A stretch of 64,000 nt of DNA from Scytalidium lignicola (Eukaryota; Ascomycota; Leotiomycetes). The notes beneath the pieces are model-generated. The model did not search any database, was not told where the DNA came from, and worked only from the letters and a program-made list of their open reading frames with translations. The first letter of the stretch is position 1; each line of letters begins with the position of its first letter. This document shows positions 11,035 to 22,699 of this stretch, in pieces. The position numbers and the translations under genes are program-made. The DNA lies in contig NCSJ02000091.1 of assembly GCA_002812745.2 (NCBI GenBank), positions 62,001 to 126,000 on the forward strand. Reading direction: 5' to 3'.

Positions 11035-13707
11035 GGATCGTTGTTGTGAACGTTTAACAATGCAACGAGAATATAATGTCAGGCAATGACCCGAAGCGGG
11101 TTATAGCACAGTTTATGTTTCTTTCTGACTAAGTCGCGAAGGAACAACAGGGCTGCTTGCTGGAAGAATTGGCGGTTCGAGAGTGGACACAATGCTTCGT
11201 TCTGATTCAATATTCTCTGTTTGAGCACTAAGTTTGATAGTCCAGGAGCGGTACATGCGGTTTAAAGATCTACTTAAGAGTTTATATAAACTATTATAAT
11301 ATTCGATTGGGTTCTGCCGCATCATTGGAACCCCCACTGTTCCCACACATGCCAACATTAGGACATCCATCTAAGGCTCTCTTGTACGCCACGTCTAATT
11401 GCTGGGACGGTTATTGTGGGCCTGCGCGGCCTGTACGGCCATACCACCACTGTATATAGAATTGCTTGTGGCTGTAGGCTCCGGGCCCCGCAGATCACGC
11501 ACGCAAGGAGCATCGATTCGTGTACTGAACCACTTGATATGCTTGATCTTGTAAGTTTCAGCCGCCGGGTGGACCGATATATCGGAGAATTACAGGCTGC
11601 CCCGTCCTGGCAAGGAGTTCCACCTTCTCCACGAACGCCACCAAAGCACTGGTCCTTCCTATGTCGGTTCTTTTGCATTTTTGGTGGCTGGCTAAACTTT
11701 CAGCGGCCCCGAATATTAAGACAAATTGATGATTGATAATATCCGGTTGCAAAAAGTTTGAACAACGTATATCTCACAAGTAGCAAGATGAAAGGCCGGT
11801 TTAAATAAGGGATGCCAGAACAATTGCTACAGTTTTAAGATAATCCTTTCTACTCCAAATACTACAAAATAATTAAGAAAATTACCTAAAGGTAGCATAC
11901 CACCCACCAGATGGAGGTTAGCTCCGGAATTCATTTTGCTTCAACAAGGGTGAGGGGGATACGGCCCCCACCATTTTCTCCTTTACCTCCCCGATAAATA
12001 ACCTAGTATGATAATGAAGTGGAAAGCTAGGTGCGCTAAGAGGAACTTGGACGATTGGTTGCATGTGTCTTAGTGAAAAGAGATGTGGGCCGGACATAAG
12101 TTGGTAAGTATGATTTGGTATTTTGGAACTACGGAATCCAAAAATCTCACCAATTGTTCGGATTTACATTGTTTTATTTGCAGACAGTTCCATCCTTAAC
12201 TATGTACATCCTTTTTGATATTATTTTGTAGCTTTTTATATTATACTTCAGTATTCTTCTGACTAGAACAATAAGGCAGATCATAGATGATTGCACAATG
12301 AGAGATATATCTGTTTCGTGATAAAGACAACAATGTGAAAGAATATATTATTCAGCGAAGTACTAAGGTATGGTGTCCAACACGATGTACGCCTACAGTC
12401 AATAACCAGAATAGAAAGTGCATACGTATGTACTTACATCCAACTATACGGTGAACTAAGTACATTATCTAAGATGCCATAGTCTATTCAACCTATGTGA
12501 ATATCTCGGTGGAGAGCCCAAACAGGGGCACGGGCATAATCTACATTGGAAACTATTTGAGCCAAAAAAAAAANTTTTCTAAAGTACGAGCTCAGCGGTC
12601 TGTCATCTACTACTTTCAGGCTCTAGCTGCTGCTGTTTGCTGTTCAGCCTCGAGACTGCCGTTAAATTTGGGTGAGTCAAGCCCAACTCTAACGCTGAAT
12701 ATGTAGCATTAACCCAATCATTCTCGAATAACTATGCCAACATCACCAATTATTTGAATTCCTCCCTCTTGAAAACTACGGTGATTTCGTAGGGCAGGAC
12801 ACACCCAATACGCCAAAGCTTCCGCTCACCAGCTTTGATTAGCAAGTTTGCCCGGTAAGGGCTAAAATTTGATTGGCAATCTCGATATTCCATTATAATC
12901 CGCTGTAACGGAGTCCTACTAGGATAGACTACGGGCATGAAGTCATAGATAACTGGGTGGCATTGAGACTTGGAGCATTCTTTTGACCAATACATCTAAA
13001 GCTTTACCTGGACTTATTAACCCAAATGATTTTAACGGATTCTAAAAATTGTATACGAGATTCGGTCAATTTAGAATCTGAGCCGACGCATCCGTCCTAC
13101 ATTAATACTAATATCCTTTTGTTTGGTAAAAATTAACAATAAATGGAAGACCAAATTGTTTTATCTCCCCTGTCATATCCGTATCTTGCAGACTAACCTC
13201 TTCGATTATTATATTTCCTGTGGGCTCTATTGCTGTTGTGGTGGCTTCGGAGTTAATTTCAAGTATCATGATGTACTTCGGGAGTACAACATGCTTACCA
13301 ATTCGGCTTTGATGGTTTTACGCTATTAACACGCTTAAAACTCAACTTTGATGCAATATGCGAACTTTTATCGTAGCGAGGCTGAGCAGTTGAGTCCAAT
13401 CATGCTCAAGGTTATTGACCTTTTTCAAAAGTGTAACGTAACACTGATATAACGTTTTCAAGACAAGCATAAGTTATATTCGGGCTACACTTGTTATAAA
13501 GAAATATGTGATTTCCCCCTTTTTTGTACAGAAAGTGTGTTAAATTTAGTGTCTAAATACTACGACGTATTCTGTCTCTCACTCAAATAAGGACTGGTGG
13601 TTCGTGTTTCCATTACCTTGAGATATAGCTGCGAATACACAAGCCCTAACATTACCAACAGCCAATCATATATTTCTAATGCGTATTAGATAACAAGATC
13701 ATTCATC
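11035..13707. other. Intergenic; only weak frames
   Basis: Between the hypothetical frame at 10696-11034 and the oxidoreductase I see no secure gene. Minus-strand frames at 11113-11370, 11358-11752 and 12750-12995 have plausible composition but no domain. The rest is AT-rich, with an N after a ten-A run near 12574. The last 150 bp are the likely promoter of the oxidoreductase. Confidence 0.4.
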
Positions 13708-14751
13708 ATGGACTCCCAATTTAAACCTCTAACTGTTGTAGTTATTGGCGTGGGTCAGATGGGACGCAGTCACCTCCTTGCCTACCACAATAATCCTGGG
13801 TATCAGGTGGTTGGCATCCTCGCCAGACATCCACCTGCCTTACCTGCTGAGCTTAAGCACTACGAAAATCTCCTCTTCCCGGACCTGACTACAGCACTTG
13901 TATTGAAGCCGGACGTTGTCTCGATTAACAGTCATACGGACACTCATGCACAGTATGCGGTGGCGGCCATGGAAGCCGGAGCCCACGTTTTCCTTGAGAA
14001 GCCGATTGCGACTACAGTAGCTGAAGCTGAGAAAGTCGTTGAAACTGCTAAACGGACTGGAAAGAAGCTTGTTATTGGATATATTTTGCGCCATCATCCA
14101 AGTTGGGTTGAGTTTATCCGACAAGCACGCCTCTTGGGTCCTCCATTTGTTATGCGTATGAATCTGAATCAGCGGTCTACCGGGGAAGCCTGGAGAATCC
14201 ATAAACAAATCCTAGAAAACACGAGTCCAGTTATTGATTGCGGGGTGCATTACATTGATGTGATGCTCCAGATTACCGACAGCCGCCCGGTTCAAGTGAG
14301 GGGCATGGGCGTCAGGTTGAGTGATGAGATTGATGCACGTCAGGTCAACTATGGCCACTTGCAAATCATCTTTGAAGACGGATCAGTAGGTTGGTATGAG
14401 GCTGGCTGGGGCCCTATGATCTCAGAAACTGCGTATTTTGTCAAAGATATCATGGGTCCCAAGGGCTCGGTCTCGATAGTCATGGACGAGGGTAAGAAAT
14501 CGGCTGATGTAGACTCTCATACCAAGACATCGAATATCCGTGTCACTCACGTGGATGGAACGGACAAAATGCTGTCCATGGATGGGGAGCCAGACCACAA
14601 CGCACTCTGCGCATTGGAACAAGAGTTCCTTTTACAGGCCATTCGTGAAGATAGGGACTTGTCTAAGCATATGAACGACGCAGTACGCTCACTTGAAATT
14701 GTGCTTGCTGCAGATTCCTCGATGCGGGAGAATCGTGCCATTGATCTCTGA
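13708..14751 (+). CDS. Gfo/Idh/MocA-family NAD(P)-dependent oxidoreductase
   Basis: An intact single-exon protein of 347 aa, the usual length for the family. These enzymes oxidise or reduce sugars, inositols or related alcohols with NAD(P). The N-terminal Rossmann fold has the nucleotide loop G-V-G-Q-M-G at residues 14-19. The family E-K-P motif is at residues 97-99, whose lysine is the expected catalytic residue, and the second signature D-C-G-V-H-Y-I-D lies at 177-184, giving the Asp/His pair of the active site. The C-terminal half is the alpha/beta substrate domain. No signal peptide or membrane segment is present, so it is probably cytosolic. The substrate cannot be read from sequence. 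It stands alone, with gene-poor DNA on both sides. Confidence 0.92.
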   Translation: MDSQFKPLTVVVIGVGQMGRSHLLAYHNNPGYQVVGILARHPPALPAELKHYENLLFPDLTTALVLKPDVVSINSHTDTHAQYAVAAMEAGAHVFLEKPIATTVAEAEKVVETAKRTGKKLVIGYILRHHPSWVEFIRQARLLGPPFVMRMNLNQRSTGEAWRIHKQILENTSPVIDCGVHYIDVMLQITDSRPVQVRGMGVRLSDEIDARQVNYGHLQIIFEDGSVGWYEAGWGPMISETAYFVKDIMGPKGSVSIVMDEGKKSADVDSHTKTSNIRVTHVDGTDKMLSMDGEPDHNALCALEQEFLLQAIREDRDLSKHMNDAVRSLEIVLAADSSMRENRAIDL

Positions 14752-15605
14752 TGACATTAGTGAATAAGTAGCGGGATATTCGAGGTCATTTCTGGGGTTT
14801 TCTATATTATGGAATTCATACGTACATATCTCCTTCCGCGCTTTGATGACTATAAGTGCTTGTACGAATGGTAGCCAATAATTAAAAGCTTTGAGATGTT
14901 ATACCATTCATACCTTCAAAATGATGTTATTTGATATAAGACTTGGAATCCTATATGTGCATTCCCTGTCTTTGTAAGAGTATAAGTATTTCAAACCTAT
15001 AGCGTAACAGACCAGCTAGACGATCTAGTCCACATGAAATATTGCCATTGGTTAAATTCAGCAACCCACCGTCTCAAAAAAATAAAAAAANTTGCATCCA
15101 TTTGTAATGTTTACGAATATTAATTTCCATTTGACTTTAGTCGGAGGTTACGGAGGTTAAGCAGATGAAGTATAAGAACAAACTATTTACGTTAGGATAG
15201 CGCAGCCAAGAAGTGCGACTTCCTAATTAGGTATCGTTCGCTGGCCATTGGAGGCATATGTAGACATTTACATAGATCGAAGTAATTACTAGTATTGTGT
15301 GAAATTATACGCAGGAGAGAAGATAGTGTGAATCCTACACGGCTAGTGTGCATTTTCTTCTCCTGGATAGCTGATCATGCATGATCATGAAAGGAGGTAA
15401 CCTTGTGGATATTATTGGCAATACTTCCAGACGCTAAACATAGTTATTTCCACACATTATCGTACACTGGCATAACAGATCTATATTCAACTAAAGGCCT
15501 CTTTTTAGAATATATAACACTAAGAGAGGTCCATCTGGATGTATCACAACACTCTTATACAAAGTGTTTCATTGCTAAAGTTATCACCAGGATTTCATCA
15601 ACAAC
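14752..15605. other. Intergenic, no gene seen
   Basis: AT-rich sequence downstream of the oxidoreductase. One N follows an A run at about 15091. I see no coding frame with recognisable content. Confidence 0.5.
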
Positions 15606-15860
15606 ATGCTGCCATTTGTTAATCGCACCGTAGTTGTTACTGAGGGGGCAGGAGCTCTAGGACGTGCCATCTCTGTTGCCTTTGCAAAATCAGGAGCGAA
15701 CGTAGTTGTGAATGATCTTGGAAGTTTACCTAATGGAGAAGGAAGCTCTAAGACTGCCGCTGAGGAGGTTGTACAGCACATACGAAATTTAGGACTGTCA
15801 GCTGTTGCCGATTCAAACAGTGTGATTGAAGGGAAGAAAATCATTGTTGTTTCACGTTAA
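15606..15860 (+). pseudogene. Truncated SDR, FOX2-like N-terminal fragment
   Basis: An 84-codon frame that matches only the first part of a short-chain dehydrogenase of the kind found in peroxisomal multifunctional beta-oxidation enzymes (FOX2/MFE-2). It shows V-V-V-T-E-G-A-G-A-L-G-R-A, a shifted version of the TGxxxGxG nucleotide loop, and V-V-V-N-D-L-G-S, the strand after helix B with the family's conserved Asn-Asp-Leu-Gly. It then stops in a TAA. The catalytic Tyr-x-x-x-Lys region, the second dehydrogenase and the hydratase domain are all absent downstream. An extra residue in the glycine loop and the truncation mark it as a non-functional relic. Confidence 0.65.
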
Positions 15861-17107
15861 TCCCGACCTCTTTGCGTGTGGACCAAGTTGTCGCTCACGT
15901 GATATATTGCTGCTTTACTTCGCTTGTAGTAACAATTCTGAGCCAAGAAATCTGAGCTACTAAAACTGCTAATAAGCTAGCACTAATAAGCCGAAGGGGG
16001 TCGGGGTTCTGGCGGTCGGCGAGCCAGTCATCTGTGACATAGCTCGAACTTAGTTTTTAAGCTTCTTAGAAACACGTATGAATAATCATCCCTTAACTCA
16101 ACTTAATAGAAAGTAACTTGTGCTGTACGGGTGTCCGTCAGACACTACTGTTTTAGAAGAAATCATCATGGATGCAGCGGCTCTTCACTGATGAGCCTAA
16201 CACATGGGCTTGTAACGGTGTATGACCAAATCTGTATTACGAGTTCTTCCAAAAGAATCTGCTGATATAAAGCATTTCTGGAACAAAGTCAAATCATAGA
16301 GCTTATAGCTGAAGTCGTGTGAGTTGTCGTCTTTCATAAGTAACACCATTCGAGCTATTCAACTATTCTCGGAGCTACCACCGTAGTAACTCTTAAGCCA
16401 GTAAGGACTGTGCTTTGAGAGTCTACTTAAATGTATTCAGAAATATGGTATAGTCTGGTCCATGATGCCACCATAGTAGCTAGCACACGACGGTAGAGTT
16501 ACAAGTCTCCCACAAGGTTACCCAACAAGGTTGTCATCAACTGTTATGCATCATATTTCAAACCACATATTCGATTATTGTTACATTTAAATCTCATGGT
16601 CCAACTCCCAACACTTACAACTTTCAATAACTTATCGCTGATATAAATTGTATCTTCAAAAACTCCTCTATATTGCCCTTGTCGACTGCTATACGTATTT
16701 GCCAACAGGTGTACAAACTGGTAAATATTTTCTAAACAAAGTAATTTTCTATCAAATTGTACTTTCCTCCGAAAATTAAGTTAATCGTTCTTGTTAAAAA
16801 CATTGCACTTTTCATTTACTATAGTTCTACAACATTCGACAATCTATCCCACAGAATCCTCGAATTCCATCATTCACTTCTGCTATTCACCAGAATATTT
16901 TATTCTATATCTTGAGCCCAACTTGATGCCTCTACCTAGAATCATGTCTCTTATATTCACTCCTTCGTTCCACCTCTACAAAAAAAGATTCATCGACTAT
17001 AACATCTCTCTGCTCCTTCATCTTTCCTCCATCCAACATCAACCACCCAACATCCATATAACTGCAACAATTCATTCGATATCTTCTTTTTCTTTTCTTG
17101 TTATCAC
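15861..17107. other. Intergenic, no gene seen
   Basis: No domain of the expected missing dehydrogenase is found here, and I see no other gene. The last 400 bp are pyrimidine-rich on the plus strand, which is common in fungal promoters, and probably serve the gene starting near 17108. Confidence 0.5.
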
Positions 17108-18119
17108 ATGCGATCCTTCCTCACTATGGCAGATGTTTATGGCGAAACCGCACGGCCAGATACTTACTTGACCGCAGCACCCACAATAATGACGTCCTCA
17201 CTCTCCTCCATAGCCGGAGAGATATTACAAGGTATTTTAGCATTCGACTGGTATGCAGTAAAACTAACCATGTTCTATAGGACCCATCTCGTTTTCTTAC
17301 ACGGGGATTGTTGACCTTTTAAATTGGATTGATAATACCGCGAATGATTCTCTAACAATCCGTGGCGTTTCCCGGACCGAATATAAAAAGATTTATTCGC
17401 GATCCGAAAGCAGGGGAGGATTCAATGTATCCATGTATATCGCTGACGCAAAGTTACTCATTATCACAATTCCCAAGGGTGGGCACGAGCGGGTCCATGG
17501 GTTGCTTGATGATCATATTTTGGTTAGAGTCGTGAATATGAATCTAGTGTACGACTGGGATAGGGTTGGAGCTACAACCTATTGCAGAATGAATAATGCT
17601 GGCAATATTGATACAGCAGGCGAGGGTGATTCAGCTCGCAAGCCTCTCTCACAACGTCCTGGAGGAAATGACTTTCCCACTCTTGTTATAGAAGGGGGAT
17701 ACTCCCAGAGTTTGGCATCTTTGAGAGCCAAAGCCCGCTGGTGGTTTACGACATCAAATCATCATGTTAAGGTCGTTTTAATTGCAAAGGTCTACAAAGA
17801 CAATGGAAATATCGTCATTGAGTTGTGGAAAGAATTGCCTATACAGAGACAAGGCGCAATGACAACGAGAGCCTCCGTAGTGGCTTCTATGTCGCCTCAG
17901 TGCATTCACACAATTAATATTTCCCGGGCCAATGGAATCGTGCCTGGCCATGCTAACATTTACCTGCCTGGATCATATAATGTCGGCAACGCTCCTCTAC
18001 GACTTTTGTTTACTGATCTCTTCCTTCGCAATCCAGTCGGTACAGAGGGTGATATCATTTTGAGTGCAGCAAACCTGCAACAGTTTGCAGCTATGGTCTG
18101 GAGAAGCATCTTGGGTTGA
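17108..18119 (+). CDS. Fungal multicopy-type protein, possible PD-(D/E)XK-like fold
   Basis: Two exons, 17108-17231 and 17281-18119, joined by a 49-bp intron (GTATTT...TATAG, branch ACTAAC). The frames join exactly to give about 320 aa. An alternative start at 17126 has a better context. I recognise a family that is abundant and unnamed in ascomycetes: the core L-V-I-E-G-G-Y-S-Q-S-L-A-S-L is followed by a K-A-R-W-W-F-T-T-S motif and a strand ending in I-V-I-E-L-W-K. The Glu-rich strand followed by a Lys/Trp helix resembles nuclease-like PD-(D/E)XK folds of the Uma2 type, but I cannot confirm a catalytic set. No signal peptide is present. The stop codon lies inside the first copy of a tandem repeat that continues downstream. 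Confidence 0.72.
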
Positions 18120-18360
18120 TTACCAAATTTCTGCGGCTCTTTTATCGGGAATGATAAGTGATACTTGGGAGCTTTATGATCTGGGGAAACATCTTGCGTT
18201 GATCATCGAATCTCTGCAGCTCTTTTATCGGAAATGATAAGTGATATTTGGGAGTTAAGTGATACTTGGGAGTTTTATGATCTAGTGAAGCATCTTGCGT
18301 TGATTATCAAATCCCTGCGGCTCTTTTATCAAGAATGATAGGTGATACTTGGGAGCTTTA
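18105..18360. repeat. Three-copy tandem repeat overlapping a CDS end
   Basis: Copies begin at about 18105, 18188 and 18289. The first period is 83 bp and the second 101 bp, the difference being an internal 18-bp duplication in copy 2. Each copy contains the sequence around the end of the upstream gene, so its TGA is in copy 1 and the remaining copies are noncoding. Confidence 0.85.
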
Positions 18361-19194
18361 GTTATAATATTTTACATTCTGAAAATATAAACATATCTTA
18401 TCCAGCATATCATTCTCATCTGTATAAAGATTCATAATAGAAAGGATTTTATAGATCATTATTTCTTCTATCCTTGTAGAGCAACTCGATATTTATAAAT
18501 AGTAGTATATGTTCAGGTTCAGGTTCACGTCATGCACATTTGTTAAGCAGTTATCTCGCCACTTTCCTACAATACTACTATATAATCCTTTTATCATGTG
18601 TGAAATAATAACAGGAAGATATTAATTACATCATGTTCTTTAACTCCATGCAGTATGAAATTAGAGATTTATATTCCCACAGTCCTATTACCATTAACTG
18701 GAGACTTCATCATATTGCTATTTCTCCCCTCCATTTTAGTTTCATACGCAAGCCTTTTTTATCTCAGTTTCTCATATTTCTGCATCACCAGGCAAGCTGC
18801 CTCAATTTCTAGCTTAATTTACCGCCAAATTCGATTTTCCAAAGGTAGGGGACCATCTTTCTGATATTCGTACCGCCATACTAATCACCATATTCCCAGA
18901 AACGCCTTTGAAAAGGGGATATATACTACTAAAACAAAATCTTAATGCAGATATTATCATATACTACCTTCTGATTATCCTGATTATTTCAGGATTTATA
19001 CAATAATAGTCTCCTTGGAAAGGGATTATCGACGGCCTGTAAATTTGGCCAGAAGCTTTTTATATAATTTGGATATGCAGATATAAAAGACTACTCTGTA
19101 ATTGCTACATGAATATAACAACCAATTGGGTTTTGATTAGTATAGTAATGCGACGAGGATGGATTAATATCAGTTATGTTAAGCTAAAAAAAGG
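18361..19194. other. Intergenic, AT-rich
   Basis: No supportable gene. One 69-codon plus-strand frame near 18655 is hydrophobic but has no family signature and sits in AT-rich DNA, so it is probably chance. Confidence 0.45.
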
Positions 19195-19360
19195 GCAGAA
19201 TGGGATGCAGCTGGCATTCTAGTCTAGTGGAAGAAATGCCAGTGTGTATTTCCAATGTAGAGTAGTGGGCCAAGAGGGGAGAATGGGATAAGATGCGGTT
19301 ATTATTCTAGTCTGAGGGAGGGAGTGGCAGCCTGCATTTCCAATGTATGTATTGGTGGAC
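19195..19360. repeat. Diverged direct duplication, about 84 bp
   Basis: Two similar blocks start at about 19195 and 19279. Both contain GAATGGGAT, ATTCTAGTCT and a CATTTCCAATGTA or TATTTCCAATGTA element in the same order. They differ by many substitutions and small indels, so the duplication is old. Confidence 0.6.
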
Positions 19361-19683
19361 ATAGATCCATCACGTGTTAATCACAGGCAGGTAATGACAT
19401 GGATGAAGACATGGAAGCCTTCTTTTGTGTACGTCCGAGCCAAGTACAGCTGAATTGCTGACATTCTGCAGAGAGAGCATATTCCCACGGTTGAAGACTG
19501 GGAACAATATGCACCCGGCGGTGTTGGATACTGCTGTGGGCAGATCCGCGATTAAAAGTAAGTAAGTTGTGATAGTCCGGCACTGTGATTACCTCTCGAT
19601 GATTTCGGACTGAGCATATTCTTGGGCCAGTTCGCCATCGGCGTCATCCGGCAGTGTCGCAATCGGAACAAACACCGTTCCTG
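19361..19683. other. Intergenic, no gene seen
   Basis: Sequence between the duplicated block and the P450 relic. It may include unrecognisable upstream P450 exons but I cannot support any. Confidence 0.4.
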
Positions 19684-20161
19684 AAAATTATCTTGAACGG
19701 GGGAAAGGATAAACATCTAGGAAGACAATTGGCTAATTTTGAGCTGGCCGAAGAGTGTATGGATGGGATATATGTTCTCGGCCATCGCCTCAACTTCTCG
19801 TATCATGTCTAATCTCCGACAGGTTTGGGGGAAGCTGAACCACAGCAAACACATTTGTATCTCTTGTGGAGTTGTCTTCAGAGGCCAGAAATTGTTAAGA
19901 AACTCCATGCTGAGTTTCAGAGTGCGTTCCCAGACACAAATATAGTCCCTGATTATCAAGTGAGCAGATAACCCCTCTTTTCATTTTAACTGCTAAATTG
20001 TGAAACCCAAGATTTGCAGCACGTTAAAATACACTCAAACCTGCATCAACGAAACATTTTGTCTTTATCCCACGATTGTGGCAACTTTGCCACGGAAAGC
20101 CATCGAGGCGGCCACTGTCACTTCCTGCCCGTTTCATTCTTGTTACCCAAGTGTATTGTGA
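19684..20161 (+). pseudogene. Cytochrome P450 fragment (I helix to K helix)
   Basis: Three decayed exon pieces follow the P450 order. The first contains F-E-L-A-E-E-C-M-D, matching the start of the I helix region. After an intron ending CGACAG at 19822 comes a piece (about 19825-19965) with L-L-W-S-C-L-Q-R-P-E-I-V-K-K-L and A-F-P-D-T-N-I-V-P-D-Y, the J helix and following loop. After another intron, T-C-I-N-E-T-F-C-L-Y-P-T (about 20039-20074) is the K helix. The invariant Glu-x-x-Arg has become Glu-x-x-Cys because codon 20060-20062 is TGT. The oxygen-binding Ala/Gly-Gly-x-x-Thr is not recognisable and the haem-binding Cys loop is missing. It cannot encode a working monooxygenase. The substrate class is not assignable. 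Confidence 0.68.
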
Positions 20162-20999
20162 TACCTGATCCTCTTCCATTGTTGTCTTTGCTAGTTAGCT
20201 CTTAAGGCAGACTATTATCTACCATCTCCCGTCTCCTGGGTTCTGAATTAATTGTACAGCGGTACCAATACAATAGACCCATATGGCAGACTCCATCCAG
20301 GCTTAGGACAAGCGCCCCATTCCAGCGTGGAGACTTCCCCCAGAGTACACCGCATAACATGTACAAGTATTCCCCCTTGATCCACACCATTCTCTCGGAT
20401 ACTCGTATAGCAGTAGGTGAATGAAAACAATAGAGTTAAAAAATACGGTAGAGCTAGGGTCTTCGGAGATATCAGGAAGGTTTCAGCACCAATCTCAGCT
20501 CTCCTTTGTTGTCCACCAGCCCAGCATCATTTATTCCCCATGTCGATGCAACATCGTCGGGCGCTGCATCCATTGTCTCAGATGGCTGTCAAGTAATACT
20601 GAGCATCTATATACTGCACAATGTGTACGAGGGATTTGCCAGGCTCTAGATCTTGACCCCTTGTCCTTGGTGTTTTTTTAGTTTGCTTTTTGCCGTGTCT
20701 CGGCAATATTAATTGCTTCTACAGGAATCTCTCATCTGCTTCCTAATTATGCACTCCTAGCTGGCTGACGGACTACATTAGAGAGGGATAATCATTGGAT
20801 TATCCAGGACCCTTCATTCTATTGGGGAAGGAGATTCCATTCAATAATGCGAAGTAAAACAAGTGTGACGGTAAGAAGAGGATTGATTATAATGAAGCAG
20901 ACAGAAATCTCGTAATGCCGGTATTGTGTCATGGTTTATATAAAATTTCATTAGCTATTTCGGGCAATAATAATAGTAATAATATTTGAAGGCTCATAT
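20162..20999. other. Intergenic, no gene seen
   Basis: The haem-binding end of the upstream P450 is not recognisable here on either strand. No other gene is supported. Confidence 0.45.
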
Positions 21000-21853
21000 T
21001 CACAGCTTTGCTTTCTCACCACCACCGACGATGTTTCCTACAAATGCATTATCCAGTTCGTCCCACTGGCTTACCTCAATATTTTCACTGTCAAGATATG
21101 GGCTCATGGACTTCCTAGACTAGCTTTAGTGTATCTTCGAGATTGATATAGAAAAGTTAAACTTGTAGGAGAACTCACAACATATCTCCCAACTCTTTTA
21201 AAGCCTCATGAGCTTTCAAAAAATTTTCATTCTGGTATCGTTCAAACATCAACACCTCAGTCGGAGCCTTAGGTCGCGTCATGACACTATAGGTCAAGAC
21301 ACCAGGCTCACTGACTTTCACCCGCTTTGCAAAGTTGCTTGACAGTGATAACATTAACATTAGTTGTGAAAAATAACATACGCCAGTACTGGGCGGGAAA
21401 GGTTAACGACAGGACAAGGATGAAATTATCACACCTCAATATTTCCACAATCTTTTTTTTCCCTTCTTCATCCTTACATGTAAATCTCGCCAACAACACA
21501 ATAACTCCTCCTCCAAATGGTCGTGCAAGATCTGTCCTGGCCACGAAGCCGCCGACAGGGTACCAAGCGACCATTTCCTCCATTCTAGCATGCCATCCTT
21601 CTTCCTTACCTTGCCTTTTGAGTTCTTGGAACCAAGGTTCTTTAAGTTGAGTCGATAGCGATGATTTATCAGTATAAATCTCCATACCGCCAACGAGAGT
21701 CTCTCTGCCCACGTTGGATGAAGATGGGGTCCATGGTGGCTGGAAAGATGCCTCGATATTTGAAGCCCTGGGAAGGAAATAAGACCAAGTCGTACAGAAA
21801 CCACGTGAAGAACGGTAAAAGTCGGCTGCATCACCACCTAGAGTTGCCAGAAA
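21000..21853 (-). CDS. ABM-type (antibiotic biosynthesis / quinol monooxygenase-like) protein
   Basis: A minus-strand multi-exon gene. Exons 21435-21853 (5' end uncertain), 21182-21337 and 21000-21114 are joined by introns of 97 bp (21338-21434) and 67 bp (21115-21181); both keep the frame. The stop is at 21000-21002. The last two exons give a region like a dimeric alpha-beta barrel (ABM) domain: a strand R-P-F-G-G-G-V-I-V-L-L-A-R-F, then V-S-E-P-G-V-L-T-Y-S-V and E-V-L-M-F-E-R-Y-Q-N, which is the typical core strand with a Glu-Arg-Tyr turn, and a C-terminal F-V-G-N-I-V-G-G-G tail. Such proteins oxidise quinols or act in secondary metabolism, or have unknown roles. I cannot find a convincing first exon; an acceptor CTAG precedes 21853. 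Function beyond the fold is inference. Confidence 0.6.
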
Positions 21854-22356
21854 CTAGATAAAAATTCATGGTGAGCTATTACAACTTGACTATTAAGCTG
21901 CGGAAAGATTTGGAAAGAGACTCGGGTCATGTCGACGCCGCATTGGTAGGGCCAGTGTAAAACTGTTATGGACTATTGAGAAAAAGAAATACATAAAAAA
22001 TTATGAACTAGAGGATTCGTTTCCAACTGACCCTGTTCCGCTTCTCCACCGATGTGATGTGAATGAAACATAGAAGTGCCATGTCCTTAGCCATATTTGC
22101 GAGCGGAATCGTTGCCGGAAGGGAAAGACACGGGTAGATTACAGGATAAAACAATAGTAATTATACTATAGTCCTTGTATTTTCCTTTCCGAATACTCTC
22201 TAATTGAATAGTTTTGAAATTTACATCAATCTAGGTCACCCCGTAACCCAAACCATGCAGCGAAACTGTATCGGATATTGCTTTTAAGGATTGAAATCGG
22301 AGTATGGAAAATATCCGAAATTCATGCTGGAGCCGAGGTTCTCGTAAATCAAGTTA
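21854..22356. other. Intergenic between ABM-type gene and MITE
   Basis: May contain the first exon or promoter of the minus-strand ABM-type gene, for example near 21900-21960, but no start codon can be fixed. Nothing else recognisable. Confidence 0.4.
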
Positions 22357-22632
22357 CGAACCGGTTACCAAAAGTCTGTGTACACGAAAACCCACCAAAG
22401 TTTTGTCTTTCACATAATCGGAAATATTAATAATAAAATATCACATTAATAATCTGAAAAATTCATTAAGATTGAGAGATACCTCGAATTATTAATTTAA
22501 ATAAAATTTAATCAGTTTTATGATTTGTTTTATTACATTTTGAAGTAACTCTATAGAAGGTTCTGTGCATAGTAATTGATATTTTTGCGCAAAATTTAGG
22601 CTAGTGTACACAGACTTTTGGTAACCGGTTCG
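22357..22632. mobile_element. MITE with perfect 29-bp terminal inverted repeats
   Basis: A 276-bp AT-rich element bounded by perfect inverted repeats, 22357-22385 and 22604-22632, each beginning CGAACCGGTTACC at the outer end. It is flanked by TTA on both sides (22354-22356 and 22633-22635), which looks like a 3-bp target duplication. Size, AT-rich non-coding interior and TTA duplication fit a PIF/Harbinger-type miniature element. A TA duplication of a Tc1/mariner type would also be possible if one flanking T is ignored. Perfect ends indicate recent insertion. Confidence 0.85.
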
Positions 22633-22699
22633 TTACTCAGTTCAGCTAGCCTGATCCTCCCCTCAGAATTCCAAGAAAAATGTCCCATAATTAACTTAC

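Noticed and set aside
11558..11752. Possible Zn2Cys6 remnant on the minus strand (G-G-T-P-C-Q-like motif)
   Set aside because: Only a few cysteines line up and the spacing is wrong; too little to call.
16791..17171. 126-codon frame overlapping the start of the 17108 gene
   Set aside because: Different frame from the spliced gene and composed of promoter-like pyrimidine-rich sequence.
20248..20430. Minus-strand frame considered as the P450 haem-binding end
   Set aside because: Wrong strand relative to the relic and no Phe-x-x-Gly-x-x-x-Cys motif.
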